The notes: generated by a model from the sequence alone, not told the origin. A DNA stretch of 64,000 nt from Synechococcus sp. UW105 (GCF_900473935.1 NZ_UCNN01000009.1:1-64000); one strand, 5' to 3'; shown: positions 1 through 9,571, counted from the first letter of the stretch. Numbers and translations are program-made.

Positions 1-53
1 TGGAAAAGCAGGGCAGTCAGTGGAGGTGAGGACTGATCCATCCCCCGGCACAA

Positions 54-90
54 CACCACAAAGCCCCGCTACAAGCGGGGTTTTGTGGTG
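54..90. terminator. Long bidirectional hairpin, probable terminator
   Basis: Two 17-base arms (54-70 and 74-90) pair with a single G-T wobble around a 3-base loop. The GC-rich core is flanked by A- and T-rich arms on both strands, so it could end transcription in either direction. It lies just beyond the 3' end of the minus-strand gene at 140-349 and probably also ends whatever lies left of the window. Confidence 0.8.
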
Positions 91-139
91 CCTTATGGCC
101 TGCCAGCAAGACTGCAATTGATGCAGTGCTGCTTTGATA

Positions 140-349
140 TCAGTGCTTGTGCCCACCCTGATCATTCTGTGCAGGCGGATCACGCCAGATCATCCCTTCA
201 TGCGCCATGTCATGAATGTGATGACTGAGGTGAATTCCCGTTGCAGCGATCACCACAAGCGAGGCCGTTTTGAGCAGATCAAAAACGATCGGAAGATGCG
301 CTCTCACCATCTCGCGTGGCGTGAGTTTCTGACCCTCGTGTTCCGCCAT
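140..349 (-). CDS. Small His-rich single-span membrane protein, unknown function
   Basis: A 69-residue protein with a charged N-terminus, one likely membrane segment at about residues 20-42 and a His-rich tail (about residues 40-69: several HH and HxxH pairs, ending GGHKH). The His-rich face could bind a metal, but this is inference. The ATG start is clean and the gene ends 50 bases from the hairpin at 54-90, which would serve as its terminator. I do not recognise the family. It is the only convincing gene in the first 1.9 kb. Confidence 0.5.
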   Translation of the reverse strand: MAEHEGQKLTPREMVRAHLPIVFDLLKTASLVVIAATGIHLSHHIHDMAHEGMIWRDPPAQNDQGGHKH

Positions 350-373
350 GACCAGTTCGTCACTCCTGCTTAG

Positions 374-1910
374 GTAGCCATGAACCCTCGAGACGAATCC
401 AAAATTCGCCTGGATTTAACAACATCGATCACCACGTGAGAGCGGCATCCAAATGATCGCGCGTAGGCGCCCATCATTGACTTCTTTGCGACGCTCACGT
501 GGGATAGGAGTAGGTGTATCAACAGCTCGGTGTTCTCTTGCCGTCATCATCTCCATCGAGTCCTGCCAATCGTTCCACAGACACCACTCTTCGCAAACAA
601 GAGATCTCAATCAAGGTTGAACTGGCTTACGGCTGGGGATTCTCTCTTTGCGGCGCCCAGTTTGAGAATCACGCCTATTTCTGTCTGTAGAGCTCGAGCC
701 AGTCCACCGCATGAATCGGCTCTCTCGAGATTGTTGGTCGTGAACTCAGGCCTACCTGACAAGCCAAGGCCCGAAAGGGCTTGTGTCGGCCGTCATGGAT
801 GAATTCGCCAATGGGTTCGGCGTGAGCGGTGTGGATTTCCATCGGGATTAGATCCTTAGGTTTCTTCTAGTGGTTTGAAGGGTCTAGTCGTGGTGCGGAT
901 CACTACCTTCTGGCTGTATGGCAGCAAACATTCCACCTCTCCCGGCGAAACACAGTGTCATCACTTGGCTCAGACTTCTGCTGCGAATGTCTCCGGAGCT
1001 AGCTTCATCATTTCATTTCTATGAAACCAACTTAACCGTAAAGCGTTATTGCCGACAAGAACAGCCCTGGGGCGAAGCCATCAAATCAATCCAAATCATT
1101 TGACGCATATTTAGACCCGCGCGAATATCACAATCAAAACAAAGTCAGCTAGCAAGCGTTTCTCTGACTTCTACATGCCAATTTTAAATATCTATAGAAA
1201 TCCTCATTGGGATCCCACCGCCAAAGCAATGGAGCCGCTGGTTCCACATCAAGCCAGATGCACAGACGAGCCAAAGCCTTGGCAGTGGGCAAGCTCAACC
1301 CAATGCCTGCCAGCCCTACGAAGCCCTGTGCAGCATGACGACAGCAGCTTGCCGACGATTGCAAAGCCAAGCACCATCCGGGCAAGACTCGACTTCTCTA
1401 CCTAAGGCATGATTCATAAAACTCAAAGGCCATGCGGCATCGCAAACTTTGCTGATACCTGGAATTATGTTTGAATATACTCAACCTTATAATTAAACTC
1501 GCCACTGAAGGATGACTAGCAAGTAAGCCCAAATCATGCAGGTCTTTAGTTCATGACTGGGTAGAGAGGTAGACGACGCATTGGCATCAGCTGACGAGGG
1601 AATTCGCTCAGTTGGACACAATTCCATCCCAGCCACCGAGTTGACGTCGAACGATCACGACAACTGGGTGAAACCGATTTAAACAAATGGTTGGAGCAAC
1701 AGTCCTTGCGCCGGTTGCATGGCTTGAATGCTCGAACGAACCCCGAAGGTCATTGTTAAGACTCGGCTGGTTCAGAAGCTGTGCCCAAGCGAAGAGCTCA
1801 CAGCCTTTGACGACTCGCACACGTAGATGCGCCAAGGGATGTGGCGGGATTGAAAAGTTGTGTTGAGCAGCGCTCTCGACAGGCCCAGAGCAGGGGTAGA
1901 TTCTTAAGGA
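374..1910. other. 1.5-kb stretch without a convincing gene
   Basis: Only short open frames occur on both strands (all below about 95 codons). None has a recognisable motif, a plausible ribosome-binding site and a sensible composition together. No tRNA, long repeat or strong hairpin was found by eye. It may hold decayed genes or small RNAs that cannot be recognised without comparison. Confidence 0.5.
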
Positions 1911-2420
1911 ATGGTTAAGGAGGCGGTTGTGACTGATGTCGCGTTATCGATTTTTCTTGTTCTTTCAGGTGTGACGGTGGTGGAGGGAGGTCGCGAATGT
2001 CAAAACAACCAATCACTGATGGGTGAGTACATTTCTCACACCAACTTGATTGAGCTATGTCAAAGCAATGCTGCACGAGCCGGACATGATCTCCAACACG
2101 TGCTCCGTCATGAAATGGTCCATGCCGTTCAAGAAAATCTCAATCTCACAAGAGCCGCGATACCAGAGCCTTTGCTGACTTGGCTAGTGCGCGGCTATCT
2201 AACAGATTCAGAAGTAATGACTGTATTGGCAATGTACGATGAGAAAGATATTGATCAAGAGTTTGAGGCTCGGCTTCTAGCCTTGCTCCCTAATTGGTTG
2301 ATTGGAAGTCTTCTTTGGACAAGTGAGCAGCATCAACGATTTGTCAGTGGCCAGCGAATGCTTCCTGCTCCTTGGGAAATACTTCCTGTTCAAGCAATTG
2401 CATGGGATTATCCTTACTAA
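1911..2420 (+). CDS. Orphan protein with HEMVH zinc-metallopeptidase motif
   Basis: A 169-residue protein. Residues about 8-25 are hydrophobic and look like a signal peptide or anchor. Residues 67-71 read HEMVH, which fits the HExxH motif of zinc metallopeptidases, followed by AVQENLN. A third zinc ligand cannot be fixed by eye; acidic residues around 97-115 are candidates. The middle resembles the picocyanobacterial secreted hypotheticals in which an N-terminal leader is followed by a HExxH helix. It is monocistronic with no same-strand neighbour nearby. ATG start at 1911. Whether it cleaves anything is unknown. Confidence 0.65.
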   Translation: MVKEAVVTDVALSIFLVLSGVTVVEGGRECQNNQSLMGEYISHTNLIELCQSNAARAGHDLQHVLRHEMVHAVQENLNLTRAAIPEPLLTWLVRGYLTDSEVMTVLAMYDEKDIDQEFEARLLALLPNWLIGSLLWTSEQHQRFVSGQRMLPAPWEILPVQAIAWDYPY

Positions 2421-2862
2421 TGTGCTCTAAGTGATTAGTTCTTGGCATTGCAGTCTACCTGTGCTTTGACTATTGCTCTATTGAAGGGGGCATGGCTGGA
2501 AGCCATGGGAGTTTTAAACCGATTCCGCACCGTTTCAGCTATCTGTGATCTGTGGTTCGTCTTCAGGTCGACGTTTACAAGTGAGACTCCTAACGACTGT
2601 TTCGGTCAGCCAGCTCTTGCAGGCTTAACACTCGATCCGCGTTGTCCATACCCAGTGGAAAGTCTTCAGTGTGTCCATATTTGCCTGTCAGCGAGCACAG
2701 AAGAATCGTGGCCACATGCAGCCGCAACGACCGTAGATGCATCATTCACTGAGATGACGAGCTTGTTTGAGCCTGGAACCCATCGCCAACCGCCACGGTG
2801 ATCTAGGCAACCGACAGGATGGATGGGTTTCAACAAGAGTGCCTGCACAGCGCGATCTGTTG
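2421..2862. other. Intergenic stretch, no supported gene
   Basis: An open frame at 2442-2801 begins with TTG and has no recognisable motif or hydrophobic pattern. I see no hairpin with a T-run after the HEMVH gene. Confidence 0.4.
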
Positions 2863-3111
2863 ATGAGCTCTGCAAAAACGGCCCTCACGATTGGTGATCT
2901 GGAGGCCGGCTTCCCCAGCTATTGCGTCGCCCTTCGCACTTTGGTCTCTCAGGGAGCAGACCTCGAAAGAATTCGAAGAACGCGCTGTTGGGATTACTTG
3001 CAGCGCCTCCATACCAGCCTTCCTCGGAAGCATCGCTCGCCTGAAGATCTCATCCGTCGCTATCAGCGCGACCTGCAGCCTTCGCCAATCGCTCAGTCTT
3101 GGCTGTCGTGA
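2863..3111 (+). CDS. DUF3136-like small protein
   Basis: From the ATG at 2863 the frame encodes 82 residues beginning MSSAKTALTIGDLEAG. The pattern TIGDLEA..YxxALRxLxxxG, then RRTxCWxxLxxLHxSLP, then a basic YQRDL tail, matches my memory of the DUF3136 family of small marine Synechococcus/Prochlorococcus proteins. Function unknown. The frame is open further upstream to 2767, but similarity begins at 2863. The internal region RTRCWDYLQRLHTSLP is the best conserved. The gene is isolated in gene-poor sequence and the family assignment comes from memory, not a search. Confidence 0.6.
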   Translation: MSSAKTALTIGDLEAGFPSYCVALRTLVSQGADLERIRRTRCWDYLQRLHTSLPRKHRSPEDLIRRYQRDLQPSPIAQSWLS

Positions 3112-3135
3112 TGGAAAATCAGGTGTTTGATGGCC

Positions 3136-3163
3136 GTCATCCCAAGGCAGTCGTCCCAAGGCA
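3136..3163. repeat. Two-copy 14-base tandem repeat
   Basis: Units 3136-3149 and 3150-3163 differ at one base (CATCCC versus CGTCCC). It sits in non-coding sequence just after the DUF3136-like gene and may be a replication-slippage product. Confidence 0.6.
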
Positions 3164-3922
3164 GCCATCCACGCAACCAAACACTTTGGCCGGTTGGACC
3201 TAATCGACTGAAGTGTTTCGTGTTTACAGCTATACGCAAGGCGTTCTCGTGGATGACGGGTGACGATCGCTTCATTTTGCATTCAGCAACTGTTTTTTCG
3301 AGTGGTGATAGGGATTCCCTACTCCGCCCCAATGAGCGGTTCGCCTCTTGATGGCCGTGTAATGGTGGCTACCTACTATCTGTAACGATGCCTGCAGCAC
3401 TTTGCCAAGCAAATAAGTTGTTTTGAATAGCATCCGTTTGGATGGATCACTCTTTTGCGGGGATGCCAGCCATTCCAATCCACCCGCACAGCATTATTTG
3501 GTGCGACAGGCGGGTCGACTTCCTCAAGTTTCGGGGTAGGGGGCGGGATGCAGCAGCATTGATCATGGAATTTGCCGATGACAAGGAGCTTGGCCTGCCT
3601 GAGCAATATTGAGCATGGAGCACTGAAGGTAGTGCTGGATGGTCTGAATTTCTTCGTTTTTTTGGCTTGAACTTGAAACTGACCGGTTCTCTGAACTCAT
3701 TGCAGCAAAAAATACAGATTGCGCTGGCCTATGTTGGTTGGATTCCTAGATGACGACTGATCAGTCATTTGATTTCAAAGGCTCTTGGGGATATCTACTC
3801 ATTGATTGCCAAAGGTATTTTGGCATACCAATTTGAGGCGTCGGTGTTTTGAAAGAGTAGTCATTGTCACGCAAGCCTCCCTGGCTGAGGTTGAGGATTA
3901 AGCAAGTCACACTCCTTTTGTC

Positions 3923-4122
3923 ATGGAAGCCTTGGTCGGTCTTGTATTTGTCATTACAGCGCTTTCAGTTCAGGCATTTGAAAGGGAGGATGACATCGAG
4001 GATTTCCTATAAAAAGCATTCAGCGCAAGCCAGCACAGGCCATCAGCTGCAGCGGTGGATTCGGAGATGGTGACGGCTTCGGAGGCAGAGATACCACGGT
4101 ACGGGTGATCAAATCTTTCTGA
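3923..4122 (+). pseudogene. Possible frameshifted small secreted Gly/Asp-rich protein
   Basis: ATG 3923 opens a 29-residue frame that looks like a signal peptide (MEALVGLVFVITALSVQA) followed by an acidic EREDDIEDFL and a TAA at 4010-4012. A different frame, open from about 3993 to TGA 4120-4122, encodes a Gly/Asp-rich segment (CSGGFGDGDGFGGRD) and ends TTVRVIKSF. Joined by one frameshift in 3993-4012, they would form a roughly 65-residue exported peptide. No clear ribosome-binding site precedes 3923. This may be a decayed gene, a sequencing slip, or chance. Confidence 0.3.
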
Positions 4123-4127
4123 TCACC
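4104..4127. repeat. 8-base perfect inverted repeat
   Basis: GGTGATCA at 4104-4111 faces TGATCACC at 4120-4127 across an 8-base spacer. No T-run follows, so it is not a typical terminator. It could be an operator, but no adjacent regulator supports this. Confidence 0.4.
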
Positions 4128-4497
4128 GATCACTCTGATGTGTTCTTGATATCGCTGCTTCCGGTTCGTTCAGCTTCTGAACGAACCTCTGGCACGGTCA
4201 GTACACAGTCACGCCATCAGTAGATCCTTGCTGAGGTGTCGACTTCTCTGCCAAACAGCCCGTCAAAACCAACACTGATCCAGCGAAAAGGCCGTTGACG
4301 TAAGACTGACTAGGTCCGTCACAGCGCCGCTAACTGCGTTGTGAAGCCTCTGAGACTCTGAGACCTTCTTGCCAGGGTTGCTGTCATGGAAAAGCTTCTA
4401 GACAGGGGGCTCTGAATCTCTGGAGTGTTGCGTAGCGAGCTCTCCATTTCGTTTCATCATCTTTGATCGCTTTTGGTCAGTCTTTTCCGGTGGAGGC

Positions 4498-5553
4498 TTG
4501 CGGCGACATAAGCTCATCGCGCGAAGTCTTCTTGATGCTTCTTTGGGCTTTTTCGAACGTTATCTCTCTCTTTGGGTCGGTTTGGCGATTATGGCCGGGG
4601 TTGCTCTTGGCGGGCTGCTCCCTGGCCTTGGGGTAGGTATCGCCTCATTGGAGGCTGCTGGGATCAACCTGCCGATTGCAGTTCTGATCTGGGGAATGAT
4701 TTTCCCGATGATGCTGGCCGTGGACTTCTCATCGATTGGTGGAATCTCTCAGCAACCGCGTGGTCTTCTGATTACAGCTGCGGTCAATTGGCTGATTAAG
4801 CCCCTCACCATGACAGCCCTGGCTTGGCTGTTCATTCGCGGCCTCTTTTCCGCCTGGATACCGGAAGCGATCGGTCAGGAGTACGTGGCCGGAATGATTC
4901 TTCTTGGGGTCGCACCCTGCACTGCAATGGTGTTCGTGTGGAGTCGCTTGAGTGATGGCGACCCCAACTACACCCTTGTACAGGTGGCGGTGAATGACTT
5001 GATCATGGTGTTCGCTTTCGCACCCATTGCTGCACTCTTGCTCGGTGTATCGGATGTGCTTGTGCCTTGGGACACAATGCTCACAGCGGTAGGGTTGTTC
5101 GTTGTTGTTCCACTGGTGGCCGGTTGGTTGACCCGACTGTGTCTGCGTAGCAGCCGCAGAATTGAGCACTTGGAAGCTCGACTCAAACCGCTGGCGATGA
5201 CAGCTCTGATCGCCACTGTTTTCTTGCTGTTTGTGGTGCAAGCCCAGGCGATTCTTGCCAATCCGCTGGCAATTGTGTTGATCGCAATTCCACTAACTCT
5301 TCAGACCTATCTGATCTTCTGGATCACGGCCTCTTGGATGCGTTTTGCAGGACAACGTCGCTCGATCGCGGCCCCCGGCGCCATGATCGGAGCCTCCAAT
5401 TTCTTTGAGTTGGCAGTTGCAGTGGCGATCAGTTTGTTTGGATTGAATTCAGGAGCGGCGCTTGCCACCGTGGTGGGAGTGCTGGTTGAGGTGCCAGTGA
5501 TGTTGTCGCTCGTGGCGATTGCCAATCGCAACCAACGCTTGTTTCCCAATTGA
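4498..5553 (+). CDS. ACR3-family arsenite efflux permease
   Basis: An inner-membrane exporter of the bile/arsenite/riboflavin superfamily that expels arsenite, and possibly antimonite, using the proton gradient. The 351-residue length and about ten hydrophobic segments fit ACR3. Two residues essential in characterised ACR3 proteins are visible: the Cys of the [11 protein letters not shown] motif (Cys141) and the Glu of [10 protein letters not shown] (Glu304). The start used is TTG 4498, preceded closely by GGTGGAGG; no in-frame ATG lies near the N-terminus, so the exact start is uncertain. No arsR or arsC is adjacent. With chrA 356 bases downstream it forms a small oxyanion-export locus. Confidence 0.9.
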   Translation: MRRHKLIARSLLDASLGFFERYLSLWVGLAIMAGVALGGLLPGLGVGIASLEAAGINLPIAVLIWGMIFPMMLAVDFSSIGGISQQPRGLLITAAVNWLIKPLTMTALAWLFIRGLFSAWIPEAIGQEYVAGMILLGVAPCTAMVFVWSRLSDGDPNYTLVQVAVNDLIMVFAFAPIAALLLGVSDVLVPWDTMLTAVGLFVVVPLVAGWLTRLCLRSSRRIEHLEARLKPLAMTALIATVFLLFVVQAQAILANPLAIVLIAIPLTLQTYLIFWITASWMRFAGQRRSIAAPGAMIGASNFFELAVAVAISLFGLNSGAALATVVGVLVEVPVMLSLVAIANRNQRLFPN

Positions 5554-5909
5554 GATTCAGTAACGCTATTATTAAAACAACTGCGCGTGTTCCGACTCGA
5601 ATACTTAATGCTGAGTCAACCCAGGTTGATGCCAACCTGGGCGTCTGAGCTAGACGGATGAACTGAATTTACCTCCTGTTAATGATCTCTGCTCAACGCG
5701 GCATTGATGTCGCTTAGGTTTCAGCGGTGACTCCTCGATCAAAAGATGGTTCTCGTTTATCTTCCCTCAAAGAAATTAATAGCGAATGATCTTGATTGTT
5801 CGAGAACAATGTTTAGAGGTTTTACGGGATGGTGAGTGGGGGGTGTGTTCTACGCATCCGACGGTCTGACTTGGCCTTAATAGCGTCTTGAGGAGAAGTT
5901 TGTTCCGTC
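5554..5909. other. Gap between arsenite and chromate transporters
   Basis: No gene is apparent. It holds one 8-base hairpin (listed separately) and AT-rich sequence likely to contain the chrA promoter, though no confident -35/-10 pair can be chosen. Confidence 0.4.
5620..5641 (+). terminator. Hairpin downstream of the ACR3 gene
   Basis: CCCAGGTT (5620-5627) and AACCTGGG (5634-5641) form a perfect 8-bp stem with a 6-base loop, 67 bases past the ACR3 stop. A T-run is lacking, so intrinsic termination would be weak. Confidence 0.4.
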
Positions 5910-7094
5910 ATGCCTGCCCTACTGGAGGTGTTTCTTCAGTTTTTTGTATTGGGTTCCACGTCCTTCGGGGGACCAGTTGCGCACCTTGGCTACTTCCATG
6001 AGCGCTTTGTGCAGCGCGAGCGTTGGATCACGCCTGAGGCCTATGCCGACCTGGTTGCGCTCTGTCAGCTGTTGCCAGGTCCTTCGAGTTCTCAGGTGGG
6101 TATGGGCCTGGGTCTGATTAGGGCCGGCTGGCTTGGGGGGCTGGCGGCCTGGATTGGATTCACATTGCCGTCTGCTGTGTTGATGGTGCTGGCGGCCGCC
6201 CTACTGATGGCCCATCCCACTTGGATTGAAGGTGGCTGGCTGCAAGGCCTGCTGGTGGCCGCTGTAGCCGTGGTAGCACAAGCTGTTCTTTCCCTTCAGC
6301 GAAAACTCGCGCCTGATCGGCAGCGGGCCAGCGTGATGGTTGTGGCAGCTGTTCTGGTGCTGCTGGCGCCTCGAGCCTGGGCTCAGGTGCTGGTCCTGGT
6401 GTTGGGTGGCCTCGTGGGTTTGTTATTGCTCACGCCACCTGGCCAGGAGCCTTCGGCACCTGAACGTCTCATTCTTCCGCTTCAGCGCTCAGTGGCCGTG
6501 GTTTTGCTTGGATTGGCGGTGGTGCTGTTCATGGGGCTGCCTTGGCTCTCAGCCATCGCCAGGCCGCTTGTTGTGCAGCAGCTCAGTGGATTTGTGCGCA
6601 CAGGATCCTTAGTGTTTGGCGGCGGTCATGTGGTGCTGCCTCTCTTGGAACAAGCGCTTGTGCCAAGCGGTTGGATCGATCTGGAGCAGTTTTTAGCGGG
6701 TTACGGCGCAGCTCAGGCGGTGCCGGGGCCGATGTTTAGTTTCGCGGCTTTTCTTGGCTTTAATCTGCAGCCTGGGCTTGAGGGTATCGCCGGTTCTGTG
6801 CTGGCACTCATCGCTCTCTATTGCCCTTCCTTCTTGCTGCTCGGAGGGATCCTGCCCTTCTGGAGCGATCCTGGCCGTCTCCGCACGATGCGTCGCGTCA
6901 TGCTCGGGATCAATGCTTCCGTGGTGGGCATCCTGCTAGCTGCCTTATTTCAGCCCGTCTGGCAAGCGGGGATCAGAAGCAGTCTTGAGTTGAGCTTGGC
7001 ATTGGTGGCTTTTTTGCTGTTGGTGTGTTGGCGTCAGCCGGCCTGGCGTGTAGTGCTGTTTTGTGCCGTGGTGGGCGGATTGACCCTTTCGTGA
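5910..7094 (+). CDS. chrA: Chromate transporter, long-chain ChrA
   Basis: A membrane chromate exporter of the CHR family that pumps chromate out in exchange for protons or via the membrane potential. The 394 residues contain two CHR halves. The N-half has GSTSFGGPVAHLGYFHERFV (about 16-35) and LPGP (55-58); the C-half has VFGGGHVVLPLLE, AVPGP and an array of hydrophobic helices. GAGGAG about 12 bases before ATG 5910 gives a good start. Its neighbour is the ACR3 exporter on the same strand. Export of chromate specifically is inferred from the family; some ChrA homologues carry sulfate-like anions. Confidence 0.92.
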   Translation: MPALLEVFLQFFVLGSTSFGGPVAHLGYFHERFVQRERWITPEAYADLVALCQLLPGPSSSQVGMGLGLIRAGWLGGLAAWIGFTLPSAVLMVLAAALLMAHPTWIEGGWLQGLLVAAVAVVAQAVLSLQRKLAPDRQRASVMVVAAVLVLLAPRAWAQVLVLVLGGLVGLLLLTPPGQEPSAPERLILPLQRSVAVVLLGLAVVLFMGLPWLSAIARPLVVQQLSGFVRTGSLVFGGGHVVLPLLEQALVPSGWIDLEQFLAGYGAAQAVPGPMFSFAAFLGFNLQPGLEGIAGSVLALIALYCPSFLLLGGILPFWSDPGRLRTMRRVMLGINASVVGILLAALFQPVWQAGIRSSLELSLALVAFLLLVCWRQPAWRVVLFCAVVGGLTLS

Positions 7095-7625
7095 CCCACG
7101 GATCTAAAGAATCACCTCAGTGGAAGAAGATCGATGTGGTTGGGGCAGGTGTGATTCCTGCCAACCAGCATTGGCGCTGGTGGCCGCGGCTGCCCCCAAC
7201 TAGCTCGTGATGGCAGTGGGTTGATGGGCTTGTCCTTCTCTTTTCAATGTTTTTTTTTGCGAGACGAGCGGAGTCTGTACAAACGGAGATCATTCTTTTT
7301 CGTCTCTAAGAGGGGTCAGTTCTCGATGAACTGGCACATAGGTAGTACCAACCTTCAAAAGCATTGGTACTTCTGGATTGCTGAGTTGTGAAGGCGGGTT
7401 GGCACTTAGCTGGTCTCTCCATGATTGATGGAAGAAATCAGCAAGTCAGAAACGTTGCTACCAATGAGTCAACAGCACCTCATGATTGGACCCATTCATC
7501 GCGATCCTATTGACACTAGGCATAGCATCAACAGCCACCATAATGGCAACTAGAACGCCAGATATAGAAGTCAATCTGTCTACAGATAGCGCGACAGAGG
7601 CAATCAGACTCCCAAGAAGCACCAA
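7095..7625. other. Gene-poor gap after chrA
   Basis: No supported gene. A run of nine T occurs at about 7250-7258 without a clear preceding stem. A 28-codon frame at about 7543-7629 overlaps the next start codon as ATGA, but has no motif. Confidence 0.35.
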
Positions 7626-7925
7626 ATGAAGTCTCTGCTTATCCCAGTCGCGGCAATGCTTTTGACAAGTTGTTCAACATCAGCAGTTGTCTGTCAGCGG
7701 TGGCGAAATAAGCAAATAACTGACGAGAAGGCGCTGGCGATTCTTGGTGTGCGTCTACAACCCAAGACGCAGACTACCAAGGCACCCGTTGAATTTTCTG
7801 ACGGGACAAAGACAGAGATCAATGCGACGGTAACGACCTCTGACGGGGCCAATGTCTACTTCTACTGCGACCTCATTAAGCACGGACTACTTGATTCATC
7901 GCCCGTTTGGACTTTAGGGAAGTAA
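7626..7925 (+). CDS. Small putative lipoprotein, unknown function
   Basis: A 99-residue protein with a short basic start, a hydrophobic core and a lipobox LLTSC (cleavage before Cys at about residue 16), so probably lipid-anchored and periplasm-facing. The mature part contains a VCQRW motif, a central stretch with DGTKTEINATVTTSDG of beta-strand character and a second Cys near FYCDL. The codon and base composition is poorer in GC than the core genes to the right. It is followed after 37 bases by a small membrane protein and the two may be co-transcribed. Family not recognised. Confidence 0.55.
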   Translation: MKSLLIPVAAMLLTSCSTSAVVCQRWRNKQITDEKALAILGVRLQPKTQTTKAPVEFSDGTKTEINATVTTSDGANVYFYCDLIKHGLLDSSPVWTLGK

Positions 7926-7962
7926 GCTGGAGACCTCATACCCTCAGCTTGAGGCAGTATTA

Positions 7963-8268
7963 ATGACAGTGATGATTCTTTTCTTCCTTATATTACTTGC
8001 CGTTTTCATTGGAAGCATTACAACTTCAATATTGCTGCTTTACATAGGATGGCGAAGAGGGCCAAAATGGAGGAAAGACAATATCTTTTGCCTCCTATCC
8101 ATAGTTCTTGGCGTGTATCTTTGGGTGATTATATTATCGGCTTTGTATGACCCAGCCTGGGGCTCTGCCGACCTAACCATCTATGCGCTTTATACCGCTG
8201 CAGCTGGTGTCACTCCATTAGCCGCATTTCCTGGAATTCTATTATTCAGCGGCAAGAGAAAGGCTTAG
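7963..8268 (+). CDS. Small membrane protein, about three spans
   Basis: A 101-residue hydrophobic protein with segments at about residues 3-28, 44-62 and 74-96, separated by a basic loop (WRRGPKWRKDN) expected to be cytoplasmic. It ends in a basic FSGKRKA tail. The ATG lies 37 bases after the putative lipoprotein. Family not recognised; the pair looks like accessory gene content. Confidence 0.5.
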   Translation: MTVMILFFLILLAVFIGSITTSILLLYIGWRRGPKWRKDNIFCLLSIVLGVYLWVIILSALYDPAWGSADLTIYALYTAAAGVTPLAAFPGILLFSGKRKA

Positions 8269-8463
8269 CCACAACAAAGAAAACAGCAGCAATAGGTTCG
8301 ATTTCAAAAGGAACTGCCTCCCTCGCCTGAGCTTTACCAGAAGCTGCCTGGAGAATCACAAGAGTGCAGCGATGTGGTTCTCCAGATGGGTGAGAACATG
8401 AAGGCATTGAGGAGACAACACCTGAACGCAACGAATACCCTAATGAATTGCAAAAGTTGACGA

Positions 8464-8646
8464 GTGTCAACCCTGACTAGATCAGCACAGAATGAGCCGA
8501 TCAAGAAGCCGAGCATCGAAGACCTATCGGAATTATTTGGTGGGATGGGTCGTGCTGCTCAACTGGGCAGGCTTGCAGAAAAACAAGTCAGACAAAAACA
8601 TCTGGAGAGGAGAAGAAATTACATCAACAGACAAATCGAAAAATAA
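8464..8646 (+). CDS. Short charged hypothetical protein
   Basis: A 60-residue frame with GTG start, an amphipathic acidic segment (SIEDLSELFGGMGRAAQLGRL) and a basic C-terminal helix (KHLERRRNYINRQ). Composition resembles a small DNA- or ribosome-associated helical protein, but no family is recognised. Another open frame overlaps it (8492-8674); this one is preferred because of its helix-like periodicity. Confidence 0.35.
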   Translation: MSTLTRSAQNEPIKKPSIEDLSELFGGMGRAAQLGRLAEKQVRQKHLERRRNYINRQIEK

Positions 8647-8883
8647 AGGCATCGATCAAAAAGAAACTCATTGAAGAGCACCCAGAAGCTGGTATTTGAG
8701 AATGACTCGCCTGGCAAGTCATCCGCCGATTAAGACGGTCAAGATCCACAACAATGAACAGATGGTGCGCAATCGAAATCCATTGACATGGACCAAGCCC
8801 CACCTCTCATCCATGAAGAAAGTTGAGGGTGTCATGCGAGCCGACTGCAACTCCATCAGCCTGCAGCCACTTAGAGCAAAGTC

Positions 8884-9066
8884 ATGACCCTCGGAGAATT
8901 GTTCCTCGAAGCGATGTCCACTGGGGTGATCACCGAAAACGAGGTTGACTGGCTCACCAGCCATCAGCCAAACTTCAACCGCACGGAGGAAGCCACGGCC
9001 CTACGCCTTGGCCGCCTAATCGATCAGGGCAACATCCAACTGGGTTGCCGCATGCCTCTGGGCTGA
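8884..9066 (+). CDS. Conserved picocyanobacterial small protein
   Basis: A 60-residue protein starting MTLGELFLEAMSTGVIT. The pattern of an N-terminal helix, then EVDWLTSHQ, then RTEEATALRLGRLIDQG and a final GCRMPLG corresponds to a short hypothetical that I recall as widespread in marine Synechococcus and Prochlorococcus. The helix-turn-like layout suggests a small folded domain; no catalytic motif is visible. It stands alone, convergent with the DUF1330-like gene on the other strand. Confidence 0.65.
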   Translation: MTLGELFLEAMSTGVITENEVDWLTSHQPNFNRTEEATALRLGRLIDQGNIQLGCRMPLG

Positions 9067-9154
9067 GCAATCACTAGGGTCATTGACTTCGAGCCGCACA
9101 GTCTGAGAATCCATGCTGACGTGACGTTGATAGACATCACCTCCTAGAAGTTGA

Positions 9155-9535
9155 TCAGAATTTCGCCTGCACAAGTCGGAACTGCCAGTTGGTGTAGGGA
9201 GCACGCAGCTCAATCAGCTCCTGATATTCAGGGCTATTAAAGAACGCCACTCCTTGATCCTTGGTGGCGCCCTTGCAGCCAACGATGACAGTCATGGGAC
9301 CGCCTTTCCCCTCCATATAGAGAGTGTCGTAGTCGCGGCTGACATACGCACAACCGGCCTTTTCAAGCAGGGGTTGCAACTTTGACACGTAGTCCTTCAT
9401 GACAGGCGTCTTTTCAGTGGTGCCAGTCACGACAGCGAGACCATAAGCCTGCTCTGGCTTAGGGAGAAGTGCTCCAACGATCAGCCCAACAGAACCAGCC
9501 GCAATAGCAACGACAGCGGTCACATTCACTTTCAT
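9155..9535 (-). CDS. DUF1330-like exported or anchored protein
   Basis: A 126-residue protein with a hydrophobic N-terminus (about residues 5-25) suggesting a signal or anchor. A ferredoxin-like DUF1330 domain follows: AYGLAVVTGTT, a central YVSKLQPLLEKAG, and the family-typical C-terminal SPEYQELIELRAPYTNW (about 102-118). The function of DUF1330 proteins is unknown. The start ATG at 9535 is supported by the leader. Confidence 0.75.
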   Translation of the reverse strand: MKVNVTAVVAIAAGSVGLIVGALLPKPEQAYGLAVVTGTTEKTPVMKDYVSKLQPLLEKAGCAYVSRDYDTLYMEGKGGPMTVIVGCKGATKDQGVAFFNSPEYQELIELRAPYTNWQFRLVQAKF

Positions 9536-9571
9536 GGTCTGAGCACAAAACCCACAGGTCTTCTAGGCAGA

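Larger units (their letters stand above)
3112..4497. other. 1.4-kb gene-poor stretch
   Basis: It contains a two-copy 14-base direct repeat (3136-3149, 3150-3163), a broken small secreted reading frame (3923-4122, listed separately) and an 8-base inverted repeat (4104-4111 with 4120-4127). Other open frames are short, lack ribosome-binding sites and overlap each other on both strands, as random frames do. Nothing else can be supported. Confidence 0.45.

Noticed and set aside
2442-2801. 119-residue TTG-start frame
   Set aside because: No ribosome-binding site or motif, and a minus-strand frame overlaps it equally well.
8696-8887. 63-residue frame just before the small conserved gene
   Set aside because: It overlaps the following start, has no motif, and an antisense frame is equally open.
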